Positions 46,991 to 60,291 of a stretch of DNA of 64,000 bases are shown one piece after another. The notes beneath the pieces were generated by a model. It did not search any database and was not told where the DNA came from. It saw nothing but the letters and a program-made list of their open reading frames with translations. Position 1 is the stretch's first letter. Each line of letters begins with the position of its first letter. The translations under genes were made by a program, and so were the position numbers. This DNA comes from Prinsepia uniflora (lineage: Eukaryota; Streptophyta; Magnoliopsida; Rosales; Rosaceae). The stretch covers positions 28,785,066 to 28,849,065 of the forward strand of contig CM064870.1 in NCBI GenBank assembly GCA_032719365.1, given 5' to 3'.

Positions 46991-47237
46991 ACATCCAGGT
47001 CAAGGTATGATGCGAAGTATCCTCAATACATCACACGAGCATCCCTTTACGAATAAGGACCTTGTGTTTAGTGGAATACTATAACAAACTTGCTAAATGG
47101 ATAAATTGAAAACTAGACCATCATTTGTAAAGATGAGTGAAGAATCTACCATATTTGTGGACCTATCCAACCACCATGCGAACCATTTAAATATTTCATG
47201 GTTTTGGTTGATGCATCGACAAGGTGGTTACATGTGA
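46991..47237 (+). pseudogene. Copia pol fragment, part 2 (GAG_pre-integrase to start of integrase)
   Basis: The frame picks up directly after the LTR at the motif's HPG position, then runs through MMRSILNTSHEHP to the integrase start (FVDLSNHHANHLNISWFWLMH is visible in a shifted frame). It is cut at 47,237 by the minus-strand Ty3 LTR starting TGACAGGACC. There are stops and at least one frame change. Confidence 0.75.
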
Positions 47238-47776
47238 TGACAGGACCGCTCCCGAAGGGACATTGATAACCGTGCCCGATCATGCTCTCGTCTAGCAAGT
47301 CGGCTGAAGTTCCCAAATTACCCTCAGTACTTGCCAAACAAGGGATAGCCACACACGTACTCACTCATGCCTCAGCCTCTCGATCAGCCTCGATCAACGT
47401 GCCACGACCTGGAGGGTCAATAAAAACACAAAAGGTGTGAGTGGACAAAAATGAATCAGTTAATAAAACAGGTTACAGAAAGACATTTCTACCCTCCACG
47501 TAAAACCAATGCATGCATTCGAAAATCATTTCATAATCCATTTCATTTTCCAATATAAGAAAATCGTGTATGAAAATCAAAATCATTTTCCTTTGCTCAG
47601 ACCTTGGCTTTAGCCTGAAACCATAAACACGGGGCATCAGCCCAAAATCATGAATCAAAAGCCAAGTACATAACATAACCCAAAATCCATCAAGTCAAAT
47701 AAACCGGGCCATTGCCCAACAATTCCGACACATTAGAAATCAACAGTAATTCACAAGTCAATCAATTTGCTGGATC

Positions 47777-48010
47777 TCAAGTGCGCCCGAGTCTTTAAAC
47801 TCAAAACCATGCGTATAATCAGGCCTTCCTGGGAAATCAACGAGTCTTTAAACTCAGAGCATAATCAATAGACCTCAGGGGATATCACAATAACTGAGTC
47901 TTTAAACTCACATATCAATCAAGGGCCCTCCCCCGTCATCCATCAACCGGGTCTTTAAACCCAAAATATCATCCAGCAATAGTACCGGGTCTTTAAACCC
48001 AAAACCATTT
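47777..48010. repeat. GAGTCTTTAAACTC-type repeats inside the A1 LTR
   Basis: Five to six spaced copies of the near-palindrome G(A/G)GTCTTTAAAC(T/C)C, separated by about 40-45 bp. The same motif occurs in the opposite orientation at 55,505-55,740 in A2 (GGGTTTAAAGACCCGG), so it is an ancestral part of this LTR family. Confidence 0.85.
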
Positions 48011-49789
48011 GTAAATCACAACAAATCCAGAATCCATCGTAAACCAATTTCCCAAATCAAATATGAGATCACACTTAATCAAAATGGAACTCATGTCTGA
48101 ATTTCACATTCAAATCCCCAATCATATCCGTCATCCATTCCCGAATCCGAATTCGCAATAATGATTCCGTAATCTGGCATCCAGAAACATCATCCCGAAC
48201 CCAAATCCGAAAATCCGCTTTCAAGTTTTTGAAACCCGAAAACTCATTCACCAAAGGCACTTTTATGAACTGGACATCAAGCTCGAAATCACTTTTCCCA
48301 AAATCCGTTTTAAATCTTTGAAATCAAATCATATTTCAAACACCCAATTTAAATCACCAAAACCACGGTCAAACCACAACATACTCGAAATCTCGTAAAA
48401 CGTGCACATCGGTAATAATCCCGAAATACGTGTCAAAACAGTGAATCATACTTACAATCATAATGTAACGACCCGTCTCGAATTCCAGGATTAGATTAGT
48501 GACTAATCACGATTTTTGAGGTTAATCCGTGATTAGTTGGGCGAAATCGGACGAACGATACAAAATGACCGTTTTTCCCTTGGGCGTGGATAAAACGTTG
48601 ACTTCTCATTCTGGCGGTCAAATGGACTTTGGCCGATGACCGTGATGTATTTCGTGATGTCACAAATTCATAGAAAGGTGGCACGTTCAATTCCGACATT
48701 CGAGGAAAAAGTTATGACGTTCAGAAGTTTAAGGGCATTTGGTAATTTTGGTTAAAAGGGGCAAATAGTTGACTTTTGGACTGGGAGGTCCAATGGCGGA
48801 GGGCCGAGGACCGTTACATAGATCGAGATGTTACAAATCCATAGGCAGGTTGCATGCTGAAATCGGACTTCAAACGGGAGAGTTATAGGTCACAGAAGTT
48901 CGATTTTACTATGCACGTACTTCGAGGCGATGGTGAGGTGGCCTATTCTGATTGGCCAAGATATTTTAAGTGGACCTATGGATGAGTGACAAGTATCACT
49001 CATCCATTGGCTAAATCCCCTAATTTGTGGATCTATGTTAAATAAATAATATTATATTTATTATTTTATAATTAAACCACCCAACACTCAATCTTGGCCC
49101 TTTATTCCATTTAATCCCTCAGATCCTCACCATCCATTAAATCATCTCCTCTTTCATAAGATATTATCAATCCTCTCTTCTCTTCCACGACACCATCACC
49201 ATTTTATTTCATTTCTTCTTCTTCCTTCAAAAACTGAAGCACACACACCTCACCACCATGAACCTCCATGCCTGTGTATGACCGTGAGTGAGTGAGGAAT
49301 GAGGAGTGGGATGAGACGTGGACGGTGGCATTGATGGCGTGAGTCGACACGCACGGTGGCCGGAGAACCGAGGAGGTAGGTTTTTAGTTTAAAATTCGAA
49401 ACTTAGTTTTTATTGAGTTTCAATCAAACCTAAGGATTGGGAAATATTTCCGGTGGTCATAGGAGAAGTTTAAGATTGGTTTCAAGGCTTAGGATGGCAA
49501 GGAAGGGCCGTGAACGACGGAGGGAAGGCACGACCGCCATGGCCGAGCTTGGAAGGTACGGTTTTGGTGGTTTTTGTTCCGTTTTATTAGCTAAAAAGAT
49601 TAGAAATGGGATTAGGAACGTTTAGGAATTAAAATGGGTTAAAAAGGACCGAAAATGAACGGGTTTAAGGGTTGAACCGGTCGATCCGGTTCGGTCAGTC
49701 CAGAACCAGTCGAACCCGGTTCGGCTGGAGGTTAGGGGTAATGAACATTGCGCGTGTGGGCTCACACGCAGCACCTTCCCTGGGGGCGT

Positions 49790-49805
49790 GGGGGGGGGGG
49801 GGGGG
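49790..49805. repeat. Poly-G tract, 16 bp
   Basis: Sixteen G residues next to a GGGGGCGTGG block, inside LTR B1. Confidence 0.9.
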
Positions 49806-51647
49806 CGTGGGGGCTCCTGGTAGGTCCAATGGGGAAGTGTTCAACATTTGAAACACTCTATTCGATGTAGCGAACATTTTGGGACTGGTTTCGTGTCGAT
49901 CGGACACCGTTTCGATAATTTTCGGGGCATCAGAAGGTTTCGGATCGAGTTTAAAAATAGTTAAAAATTCCAGAAAATTACGGGGCTTTAGTGGGAGGTT
50001 AATTAAGTAGTTAGTAACCTTCTATAACAATTTGGACAGGTTTAGGAGTCCCGGTGACGGTGATTGGCTCGGGAGAGCCGTATGGCCCGCAAATCGAGGC
50101 GACAGCTCAGACGGTCTGTGAGTTGACCTTGTTTTCTAAATTCGTGCATGCATATATGTTTATTATATGTTTTATTACATGTTTGGTAATTCCATGAGTG
50201 CATTTGGATGTGTGGTTACGTATAGGCACGTATTACGGGTCTGTATTTCTTCGATGGTCTAAATGAAATGGTTTTGGATTTCCAAAAGGATAATGTAACG
50301 CCCCGGAAATTCAAAAAATGTAATATTGTAAAATAATGATTAAAATGATGTTTTACCCTTGTGATTCGTATGGTAAATTGTTGACTTTTTGATTCGGGGG
50401 TCGAACGGACGTTGGGTGATGACCGTAACGTGGTTCGGGACGTCACGAATTCATAGACAGGTGGCACGTCCGATTCGGACGAACAGGGTGAAAGTTATGA
50501 CGTGTGGAAGTCCAGGGGCATTATTGTAATTTGGACATTATAAGGAGAAAAAATTGACTTTTTGTTTGACAATTGATATTCATTTGACTCGAAGACCGTT
50601 AGGTTCGTCTCGATACCCCGAGTACAACGACAGGCGGCACGCTTGAAACGGACATCGGGTGGCCGAGTTACGGGTCACGGAAGTTGGAGGACATTTTGGT
50701 AATTATTGCATAGAGGGGCATTTTGGTCATTTCACGGTGGTTACTGTAGCACCACCGTGAAAAACAGAGCACACGGCCACGCCGTGGAGTTTTGTGCGTG
50801 CAAATTGTTTAAGGTGGTAGTGGATTGATCAGACGACTAGTTTATGTGAATTGAGGTAGTGGGAGCATGACTGAATGGCGTGAGCAGGTTGCAAGCACGG
50901 GCTGGGATTAAAAATTGGCCATGGTTTCTGTGTGCGGGAAACAAATTTTCAGAGAGGAATCAGACAGTTTCCCACGGGTTGTTTGCCATTTGATCGATTA
51001 TCTGATTTCGTTTGGGATGTGAGGGCTCATTTTTGTCTTCCTGCTGTGGAGAGACTGAGAGGGATTGAGAGAAACCGTGAAGGAAACATTTTCGGGTTTT
51101 TGGGGGGAAACTCATAATTCGATTTCTACGGGCCTTAAGACAAATCTAAACACTTAGGGAGTTTTCTGGGAGTGACAGAACCACGACCGTGCAAGAACTG
51201 AAGGGATTTGAGCACGGATTGCCCAGGAACCCAAGTTCCAGTTCAGAGAAAAACCAGTTGGAGGGAAAAATTGAAGATCAAATTGCGGGGCCTTTTGAGC
51301 GAATCCAAGGGCCGTATTAGTCTTCTGGGAGCAAAAGAAGGAAACCGACCACATCAATTTCGAAGGACAGCACTCATGAATTGGCCAAGAACGGAGTTCC
51401 CTGGTTCTGAGAATTTTCCAGCTTGAGGATGACGACTTCCAGGTAACGGCGAGTTCAATTGATTGTTCCATTGTGTTCGTCTAGGTCCTAGCATACTCCC
51501 TGTGAGGTTAATTGGAGAATGGAACCGTGTAGGGTGAGTTCCAGAAGTCGACTAGTTCGACTGTTCGAGTTTGGGTTGGATCGTTTTAATGTTAGTCGAG
51601 GTTAATCATCAATACAGACCTAAAATTAATGGATTAGAGAAGATAAT

Positions 51648-54600
51648 TGACAAGACCCATCCCAATCCCCCCGAGATTACCATGGAATGTGTCATGCTCC
51701 CGTCTGACAAGAGGTGTCAGACAAGGGATAACCTATTGCCACTGCCCAACCGGGCTTTCAGAGTGTGTAAGGATCGATGGAGGAGGTGTATGATGCTCAA
51801 GTCTCTGCTGCAGTCTCATCCGGAATCAACCTGAAGGGCATTAAAACAAAAGCTGTGAGTGGACGAAAATAAACAAGTCTGTTTAAAACATTTATAAGAC
51901 ATTTATGCCCCTCAGTAAAACCATATGCATGCACCATCATTTTAAATCATATATCATATAATATGAACCATAAGGCATATAATAAAACCATAACCATAAT
52001 TTTAGCCACTGCACTATACACTCCAATCCGACATCCCTGATGTCTGACGTCCCTGACGTCAATAAGGTCACAATCACAAGGCTACGCGTGCCACTCGGGT
52101 CTCAATTTCCGAGTTCAATCCCCGAACCCCGTTCGGGTACAGCATCCCCGATGCTTAGCGTCATAGACGCTGGACGTACTAGACTTCTGTGACCTCTCCG
52201 GGGTACCTTATCTGGAGGAGACAATATAATATGGAAGGATCTATACAGTGCAGTACCAAAATACATCTTATCGATATCCACGTGCAAGGCATATATATAT
52301 ACATAGATAAAATCCAAACTAATCTTTAAGTTTCATCAGACGGGTCTCAAGCCCAAATACCGTGAAACGTGCCATAACCATAATTTCCATATCATCAAAC
52401 CGTTATTTGTTTTTAGCATGTGAATATATATAAAATGTAAACCAGAAAACATTTATTCAATTCCATTTTAGGGTCCCCGACCCGCAATCACATGAAGAAA
52501 TCAGCTGGGCCCCTAGCCCGATTTCATAGTTAACTGGGCCCCTGGCCCGATTTCATAAGTTAACTAGGCCCCCGGCCCGAATTCACAAGTTAACTGGGCC
52601 CCTGGCCCGATTTCATAAATCAACTGGGCCCCTGGCCCGATTTTACAAGTTAACTGGGCCCCTGGCCCGATTTCATAAATCAACTGGGCCCCTGGCCCGA
52701 TTTTACTTTATCAGATCCGTAACCGTTTCATGAAATCATATCCAACCACATTTTTGGAAATCAGTGCAGATCCAGAAAACCTCGATTTACGTGCAAACAC
52801 GTAAATCACCTCGAAATGCGTGAAATCATATAAATTCACCGATATCCAAAATAAATCATTTAATCATAATTATACAATCATGAAACAGTTATGCATGCAT
52901 CAAATTTATAAAACCAATGTCCACTCACAGACCGTTTAACCGAGCGCCTCGATACGCGTGCTATAGGCCTTCTCGGGCCACACCACTATCACCGAGACTC
53001 CCAATCCTGTTCAAATCACATTAGAGGATTACTAACCTCATCATTAACATCCTATTCAAGTCCCATAATTTTTCCGAATTTTTAAGTATTTTTAAACTGG
53101 ATTTAAAACCTTCGGACATCCCGAACAATATCGAAACGGGATCCGATCGACACGAAACCAACGCCAAAATGTTCGTTACATTGTATAGGACAAAAGTCAT
53201 GTTGATCGTACCTCGGGATTCGCACTTACGCGCCCCCACCCTCCGCAGTAAGCGGCTGCGCGTGGAAGCCACGCGCTAGCTACAGTACCCGCACAGTCAT
53301 CCCCTTTGCCCGTTTGTCTGGTAAACGGGTTGAAAAACCCGCGAACAGACCCGACTCAATCTCACTCGATTCGACCTCAAATCGATCAGTTCTTTAAACT
53401 GATCCCTTCTAATCCATCTCCATTTAAGTTCTGTAAATCGAATTACACAAATTAGGGTATATATCTCCACGACTCACGATCGATCCTCGACAGATTTTCA
53501 ATTCGGGTTTCACGATTTCGTCCCTGGTTTTCAAATTAATTCATTCAGTTAGCATCGTGAGAGTGTGAGGAACATTTCTACAAGATCAATTTGAGAATTA
53601 CTTACCTCTAACCCATTGAACCCAAGCTCGATTTTTGAGCTGCCATGGAAGCTCAGTTCTTCCTCAATCCGCCACGGTTTCTCTTCGTTCTTGCAGCAAA
53701 GATGATCGTTTTGATCCCAGAAGACTCAAACTAAACTCCATTTTGATCGTCACGGCCCAATTATTTCAATTTGAAATTCCCTCCAATTCTCCAAAATTCC
53801 GATTTTCGAATTACATTTCCCCTCTCAGTCCCCCGTGTTCTCCCTCAGCCAATTCCTTCCCCAAATCACTAAAATTCCATTTGTGCAATCAATTGTGGAA
53901 GGAAGATTGACAATGGCCAAAATCCAATTCTCACCCCTCTGTTTTTTGCTTGTTCACTGGTGAGGGAGTGAGGACTGATCAGAAATAGAAGGGAGAGATG
54001 AGATGGACGGCTGTGATGCAATCAGGGGAGTGAGATGGATGGCTCAGATCAAAAGCAGGGATTTAATCCTAAATAATTATATAGTGTAACTTTAGCATAT
54101 AAATTATGATTAGTGGAACAAGATCCAATCTAGTCGTCGGATGAGTGACACTTGTCACTCATCCAAGTGTCCTCCAACAACCATTTCAGAATAAAATAAT
54201 CAACACAGTTACCGAGATGTAACTTCCCCGATTTCACGATTTAGACCAAACTTCCGTGACGTATAACTTCGTCGTCGAATCACCGATTTCGGCATGCCAC
54301 CTGTCATTGGATTCGTATCGACGAGACCTACGTAACGGTCCTTGGCCCTCGGCCATCAGACATCCTGGTCAAAAAGTCAACATTTCCCCTTATTTCGTCC
54401 AAATTACGAAAATACCCTTGAACTTCCGTACATCATAACTTTCACCACGGACATCGGAATCGAACGTGCCACCTGTCTATGAACTCGTGACGTCCCGAAC
54501 TACGTCACTGTCATCGGTCAAAGTCTATTTGACCATCCGAATTAAAAGTCAACGTTTTGCCCACGCCTAGGGGCAAAACGGTCATTTTGCACAATTCGTC

Positions 54601-54680
54601 CGAAATCACCCAACTAATCCCAGATTAGTAAATCACAATTAAATATTATTGAATCCCAATATTCGGGACGGGTCGTTACA
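51648..54680 (-). mobile_element. Solo LTR B2, minus strand, 3,033 bp, with perfect target duplication
   Basis: Starts TGACAAGACCCATCCC and ends ACGGGTCGTTACA, so the minus-strand LTR has TG..CA ends. It is flanked by ATAAT on both sides (51,643-51,647 and 54,681-54,685). Inside is a 30-bp tandem array. No primer-binding site or coding region is attached, so the rest of the element was removed by LTR-LTR recombination. It lies within the 5' LTR of A2 and is the youngest visible layer of the nest. Confidence 0.92.
52505..52709. repeat. Seven tandem copies of a 30-bp unit in B2
   Basis: CTGGGCCCCTGGCCCGATTT units start at 52,505, 52,534, 52,564, 52,594, 52,624, 52,654 and 52,684. Each contains the self-complementary GGGCCC core and a second GGCCCG. 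Confidence 0.92.
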
Positions 54681-56337
54681 ATAATAGGATTGAAAACGAG
54701 AGGAATTGATTGAGAATTGAGCTTGAACTGGTCGGTTGAGTCGCGGGTAATAGACTCGTTTATCAGGCTATTCGGGTGAGGAAGACAGCACTGTAGCTAG
54801 GCGCGTGGCCTTCACACGCAGCCACTTTGGGCGGCGCGTGACGGCGCGTGTGATGTCATCTCCGATCACGGTCAACATGGAATTTGTTCCCTTCAGTCTA
54901 ATTAACATTTTACCTTTAGGATTCGAGTCGATCGGGGGTCGTTCGGAATAATTTCGGGAGTTCGGAAGTTTAGGTCCTTAGGGTTATTTCGTCTAAAAAT
55001 CCGGAAAAATTAGGGAAAATCATACGAGCTATTTGAGGATGTTTTAACCCTTCTTGTACGTTTTTACAGGCCCGGACACTTCCGAAGCTACTGAGGAGCG
55101 CATGGGGCGTGATTGACGCGTCCTAAAACCGTGAGTGGACTTTTTGATTTCTAAACCGGGCATGCATGACTATTTTACTTATTTATCTTATGGTTTCACA
55201 TATGATTTTATGATGGTGATATGATATTTCGGTTTTACGTGTTTTCACGCTTTTCGAGATATTCATCGTATTTCACGCATTTCGAGGTTACGGTTTTCGC
55301 TTATGCATGAATGATGTTTTGATGAAGTATCTAGATATGATTATGCATGTTACGGATTTATGATGTTTTGATTATAATTGTGAAGTGATTTCGGGAATTG
55401 CATGTTTTGGAATTTGCATGTGAATTCGGACATAAGTCCTATTATGACGAGATATGATTTCGGAATGATGTTGGAAAACGGTTTATGATGAGTCCTGGTT
55501 TATTGTGTTTAAAAACGGTTTTGGGTTTAAAGACCCGGTTGATTGTTGGATCTGGTTTTGGGTTTAAAGACCCGGTTGATTGATGACGGGGGCGGGCCCG
55601 AAAATTGGGTTTAAAGACCCGGATTGAGTTTAAAGACTCGGTTATTGTGATACCCCCGAGGCCTATTGATCATGTTTTGAGTTTAAAGACTCGTTGATAT
55701 CCCGGGAAGGCCTGATATTGAGTCTAAAGACTCGGATGGATCCAACGGTTTAATTGTGATTATTGATTCACTTTTTACTTGGTTTGCATAAATGATGTTG
55801 CAAATGACGGATTCTGGATTTTGGGAAATATTATATTGTTTTACGCGAGTTGTGATGGTTTTCTGTAACGTTTGACATGTGTTTCGGAAAAAGAGTTTTT
55901 CAAATGTTAATACGCGGTTTTCTTGAATATCTGGTTATGCATGCGTGTTGTAAAACTGGAGGGCGAACCCCGATTTCCTTAAACTGTTTGCTGTAAACCT
56001 TTGTTTCGGTCCACTCATACTTTGTTGTTTTTACTACCCTCCAGGTCGTGGTACAAGTTCGGGTGCTAGTGTCGAGGCAGAGGCAGAGGCATAAAGTTTT
56101 CCGTTGCGGAGTAGTTAGTTCACAGAGTAGGATTTGTTCTTTAACCTGTTTTGTAATATTATGCTCTGTGAAACTGTGGACTTGACGTCCAGTCGGATGT
56201 ATTTGTTTAATCTCCCTGGTCTGACAATGGGTGTGATGTAATATTATTTGGTTTTTCGGTCTTTTGGATTCGATTGTCAGACGGGAGCAGGATGCTCCCC
56301 GATTATCGAGGCAATAATCGGGGTGGGTCCTATCAAT

Positions 56338-56350
56338 TGGTATCAGAGCC
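56338..56350 (+). other. Primer-binding site of A2
   Basis: TGGTATCAGAGCC, two bases after the LTR end at 56,335; it matches the initiator Met tRNA 3' end used by many plant Ty3 elements. Confidence 0.88.
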
Positions 56351-56434
56351 TAGGTTTACGATTCGTGTCTGGCACTCGGGTATGCCTCGATTATTGTACT
56401 AACTTATGCCTCTTTCAGAGAAGGACGATCGGCC

Positions 56435-57349
56435 ATGCCTCCGCGACGCGAACCCCCTCCACGACCTGATAGTGATGCCGAGAGTGCTTCGATCGAGCGA
56501 GCCCAGCTTCTTGGGGCTACGGTGTTTAGTGGTGAAGCGGATCTCGAGGATGCTCACCGTTGGATTTCTCGATTCGAGCGGATTTTTGCTGTGATGCACT
56601 GTCCTCCTGAGGAGCGAGTTGTATTGGCTACCTTTTTGCTTGATGGATCTGCTTATGAGTGGTGGTACACTCTGGAGTTGTCGGGTTGGGATGCCCGTAC
56701 AGTGACTTGGGAGACCTTTCGTGAATGGTTTCTGGATCAGTACTATCCCCGTTCATTCCGTGATGCTAGGGAGACCGAGTTTCTGCAGCTCCAACAGGGG
56801 AGCATGTCGGTAGCTGAGTATGAGCAGAAGTTTCAGATGCTAGCCCGTTTTGCTCCTACCTTTGTATCTACTGAGGCTGAGAAATGTCGTAGGTTCGAGC
56901 TTGGCCTACGGGGTGAGATACGGGCCATTGTGACGGCCAGAGATTTTACCACTCTTAGGGAGTTGTCAGATGCCGCAGTGTGGGTTGAGGCCAGTCTCCC
57001 GACACGTCCACAATACTCTGGTGGTGGACAACGTCGAGAGCGTTCATATCCTGGATCGTAAGGTCAGAGAGCCCCGAAGAAAGGACGTTATGGTGGAGCC
57101 TCATCTGCAGGTAATGATCGTTATGGCAGGCCTGGTAACTATCAGAGTCCCGGATTCCGAGCGCCTAGGGCGCAGACTGCTCCGCAGGCGAGCGCGACTT
57201 CGGTTGCTTCCACAGGACGGCATAGTGGTGGTTTTTCTCGAGATGCTTCCAGTGTTATCTGTTTCTTCCGTGGCGAGCGGGGCCACTATCGGAGGGAGTG
57301 TCCATCTTTGCCACAGGGTGATGAGTGCACCATGATCTTGTGGTGGTAG
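56435..57349 (+). pseudogene. Ty3/gypsy gag (retrotrans_gag) of element A2, one in-frame stop
   Basis: 208 codons are open to a stop at 57,059-57,061, and the same frame then stays open to 57,349 (305 codons in all). The capsid part has DAHRWISRFERIF, the typical LDGSAYEWW, TWETFREWFLDQYYP, EFLQLQQGSMSVAEYEQKF, and RFELGLR. The N-terminus is Pro/Arg-rich. A zinc-knuckle region near 57,263-57,305 (CFFRGERGHYRREC) has Arg where the second Cys belongs, so the knuckle is damaged. It is the most complete coding sequence in the nest. No protease or pol follows, because the element is cut soon after. Confidence 0.88.
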
Positions 57350-60291
57350 CGTCGGTTGATTCGTTCACAGCGACATACCAGGATTGAGGGCGGTCCTGGA
57401 TGGATGGTTGCACACATCACTACGATCGGAGTCGTGACTGACCCTTAGATATCGGGCAGGATGCCCAGCTGATGTCATATGTTCGGGTACGAGACCTAGT
57501 TGTTTTACATTGATGATTTCGGGTCAGGGACCCTAGATGGATTTCCAAGTTCATGGCGGTTTATGGGAACCAGAATGAACCCTGGAAAGGTTATTGTGGT
57601 ACATGACGGTTTATGGGAACCAGGCATGAACCCTTAAATGGATGTTATAGATCATGACAGTTCAAGGGGACCGGGCGTGAATGTTTATGTTATGTATATA
57701 TATGTATTCATATACCTTCCTTTACTTTTATTATCTTCTCCAGGGAGGGTCTTTGGCCTGGGTGGACCCCGGAGTAGTCACGGAGCACCGACTGAGTGGA
57801 GTCTCCCCAGTTGGGTTCCTTACTCTCAGGAAGGCTGGTTACTATAACCTCGGGTAAGGTCGGTAGTCTGTGGACATTGACCTTGGCTTTGAGAAGACTT
57901 GGGTTTGAGACCCAAGTTAGCACGCGCGTAGCTTTGGAAACTGTGACAGGATTGGTTGTGTGAATTATATGTATATATGATATATATGTTATGTGATATG
58001 TGATCTGCACAGGATTTGGGCAGTGGCTCGTGTACTTGGTTTCAGTATGGTTTTGGGCTTAGTTCCCACATGTGGTTTGTTTGGTTAAATGGTTTTCGAA
58101 TGCATGCAAGCTTTTTAGTGAAGGGTACAAATGTCTTCGATTAAATATTATTATAAACTCTTGTTTTGTCCACTCACAGTTTTTAATGTTTTGACTGTCC
58201 TTCAGGTTGACAGCGGATACGGACTGTAGCAGAGACCGATATATCACATACCTCCTCCGGATCCTGGCGTACTCTGATAGCCCGAGAGGGCAAAGATCGG
58301 AAATATCCCTTGTCTAACACTTCTCGAACGGGAGCAGGGTCATCCCGCATTAATCCCGGGGGGATTGGGATTGGTCCTATCACATAATCAAACATCATCA
58401 AAACCATGATACGTACAAACCGTATAAAACATTCATTAAACCATCATCAAAGCATAGGTGAAACCATGGTCTCAAAATACGTGCAATTACGCATTGCATA
58501 TTGAAATACGTATAAATACAAAAATCGTAATTGCCATCAGTCATAATCATAAACATAGAATTCATAGGAACAGTTATGCATGCATTAAATTTTAGAAAGC
58601 AAAGTCCACTCACACACCGTCCATAATGCTAGTTTTCGCGCTGCACGCGTTCCCGTAATTTTCGACATTTTCCAGAAATCTCAAATCCTGTCTGAAATCA
58701 TTCTTCAGTGTCAGTAAGGACTCAAATAACATCATACTAATTTCCCAAAATTTTCAGGAAAATAAATATTAATTAAAACGTAACATCAACATTTGGACCC
58801 TCGAAACAATATCGAAACGGTGTCCGATTAACTCAAAACCAAGGCTAAAATGTTCGTTACATTGTATAGAAAATTAGTCGTGTTGAACTCACCTCGAGAA
58901 TCGGGCCCACACACCCTCGCTCGCCGCTGCAAGCAGCTGCTCGTGAGGTTCACGCGCCTGCTACAGTAACTGCACAGTCATCTTTCTTACCTGACTCCTC
59001 TGTGAAACGGGTCTGCGACCCCCGTATTCGACCCGGTTTAATTCCTGCCAATAACAACTTGTTTTCTTCAATTGAACCTTCACATAACGTCGCAATCAAC
59101 TTAATTAAGGGTCTGTAACATTAATTTCAGTCGTCACTAGATCAAACTATCTCAATTAAATTCAAGCTCCTAATGAAAGTTTATAGTCCCAGTTCATCAA
59201 ACAGTCATTCATTTCTTCAATTAACTAGTTAGGGAGCATCGTAGGCTTATTCTAAGGATGATTTTGCAATCAATACAACAAGAACTTTCCTCCAATTACA
59301 CGAACCCAAGCTCGATTTTTCCTCTCTGTCATCAAGTCCGTTCGAAGCCAAAATAGCATCAATTCTCTTCTTTCTTGCACTGGATCGACTTGAATTGATC
59401 CTAGGGAACTAAATGAAACCTCAAGTTTCCTTGGGCTGGCCTACAACTTCGAATTGAAATCTCACTCTCTTTAGAACCCGTTTCGGATTTTGAGCTCTTT
59501 TCTCACCATTTTCATCACATTCCTTCCTCTCTCAATCTCAAAACTCTGCTCTCCCTCTCTTCTTTTTGTTTCAACCCTTCTTTTCTCTCAATTGATAGTG
59601 GGGAAGGTCGATCAAGCGTGGGGAACTAGCCTCTGTTTTTTCCAGTTTCAATGGCACTAGCACAGTATTCCCAACCCACTAACATACCCGTGCTCTGCTC
59701 AATCCATTCAATGCAAAAACAAGTCACCTTTTCAATTCAAAAAATACCCACTAGCTTCAAATTCCAATTCAACACACTCACACACTCTGTGCACTTGCCA
59801 CTTAATAGTTAAACAATTCCCACAAACCCACTCACGGCTGTTTCAAATTGCAACAGTCAAATTACCATTTTGCCCTTACTTTGACAATTTACCAAAATGC
59901 CCTTCACACTTTTAGACCCGTAACTTGGTCATCCGAACTCCGATTGACGCGTGCCGCCTGTCTACGAATTCAGCATCTCGAGACCTACCAACGGTCCTCA
60001 GCTTATGTTCAAAGTCCATGTCGTTTGAAAAGTCAACAAAATGCCAATTTTAACCAAATTACCGAATTACCTTTGAACTTCCGAACATCATAACTTTCTC
60101 TTCGAATGTCGGAATCGGACGTGCCACCTGTCTATGAACTCGTGACGTCCCGAAATACGTCACAGTCACTAGTCAAAGTCCGTTTGACCGCTCAAACCAA
60201 AAGTCAACCGTTCGCCCGATTCTAGGGGCAGAATCGTTATTTTCTTCAAAGTTTCCAAATTTTCCCTTTTCCGAAAGTCCGGGTCTTTACA

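Larger units (their letters stand above)
50294..57420 (+). mobile_element. Plus-strand Ty3/gypsy element A2: 5' LTR, primer-binding site and gag; right end lost
   Basis: The 5' LTR begins TGTAACGCCCCGG at 50,294 and ends TCCTATCA at 56,335; without the nested B2 LTR it is about 3.0 kb. A primer-binding site and gag follow in correct order. The right end is missing: after about 57,420 the sequence returns to B1. The left flank GATAA (50,289-50,293) has no partner where A2 stops, in line with a deletion. The gag resembles Tekay/Del-type chromoviruses, which also have long LTRs; this clade call is inference. Confidence 0.75.
48464..58382 (+). mobile_element. Plus-strand LTR B1 inserted in the A1 LTR, itself interrupted by A2
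   Basis: Starts TGTAACGACCCGTCTCG and ends GATTGGTCCTATCA, flanked by a perfect target duplication CATAA (48,459-48,463 and 58,383-58,387). Visible B1 parts are 48,464-50,293 and about 57,420-58,382. Its start matches the start of solo LTR B2 (minus, 51,648-54,680), and its end matches B2's end block (CTTCAGGTTGA, TCCTCC, TTGTCTAACAC.., CGGGAGCA). No B1 internal region remains, so it is a solo LTR that later took an insertion. A roughly 57-bp repeat (GGTTTATGGGAACCAG) lies at 57,560-57,630. Confidence 0.85.
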
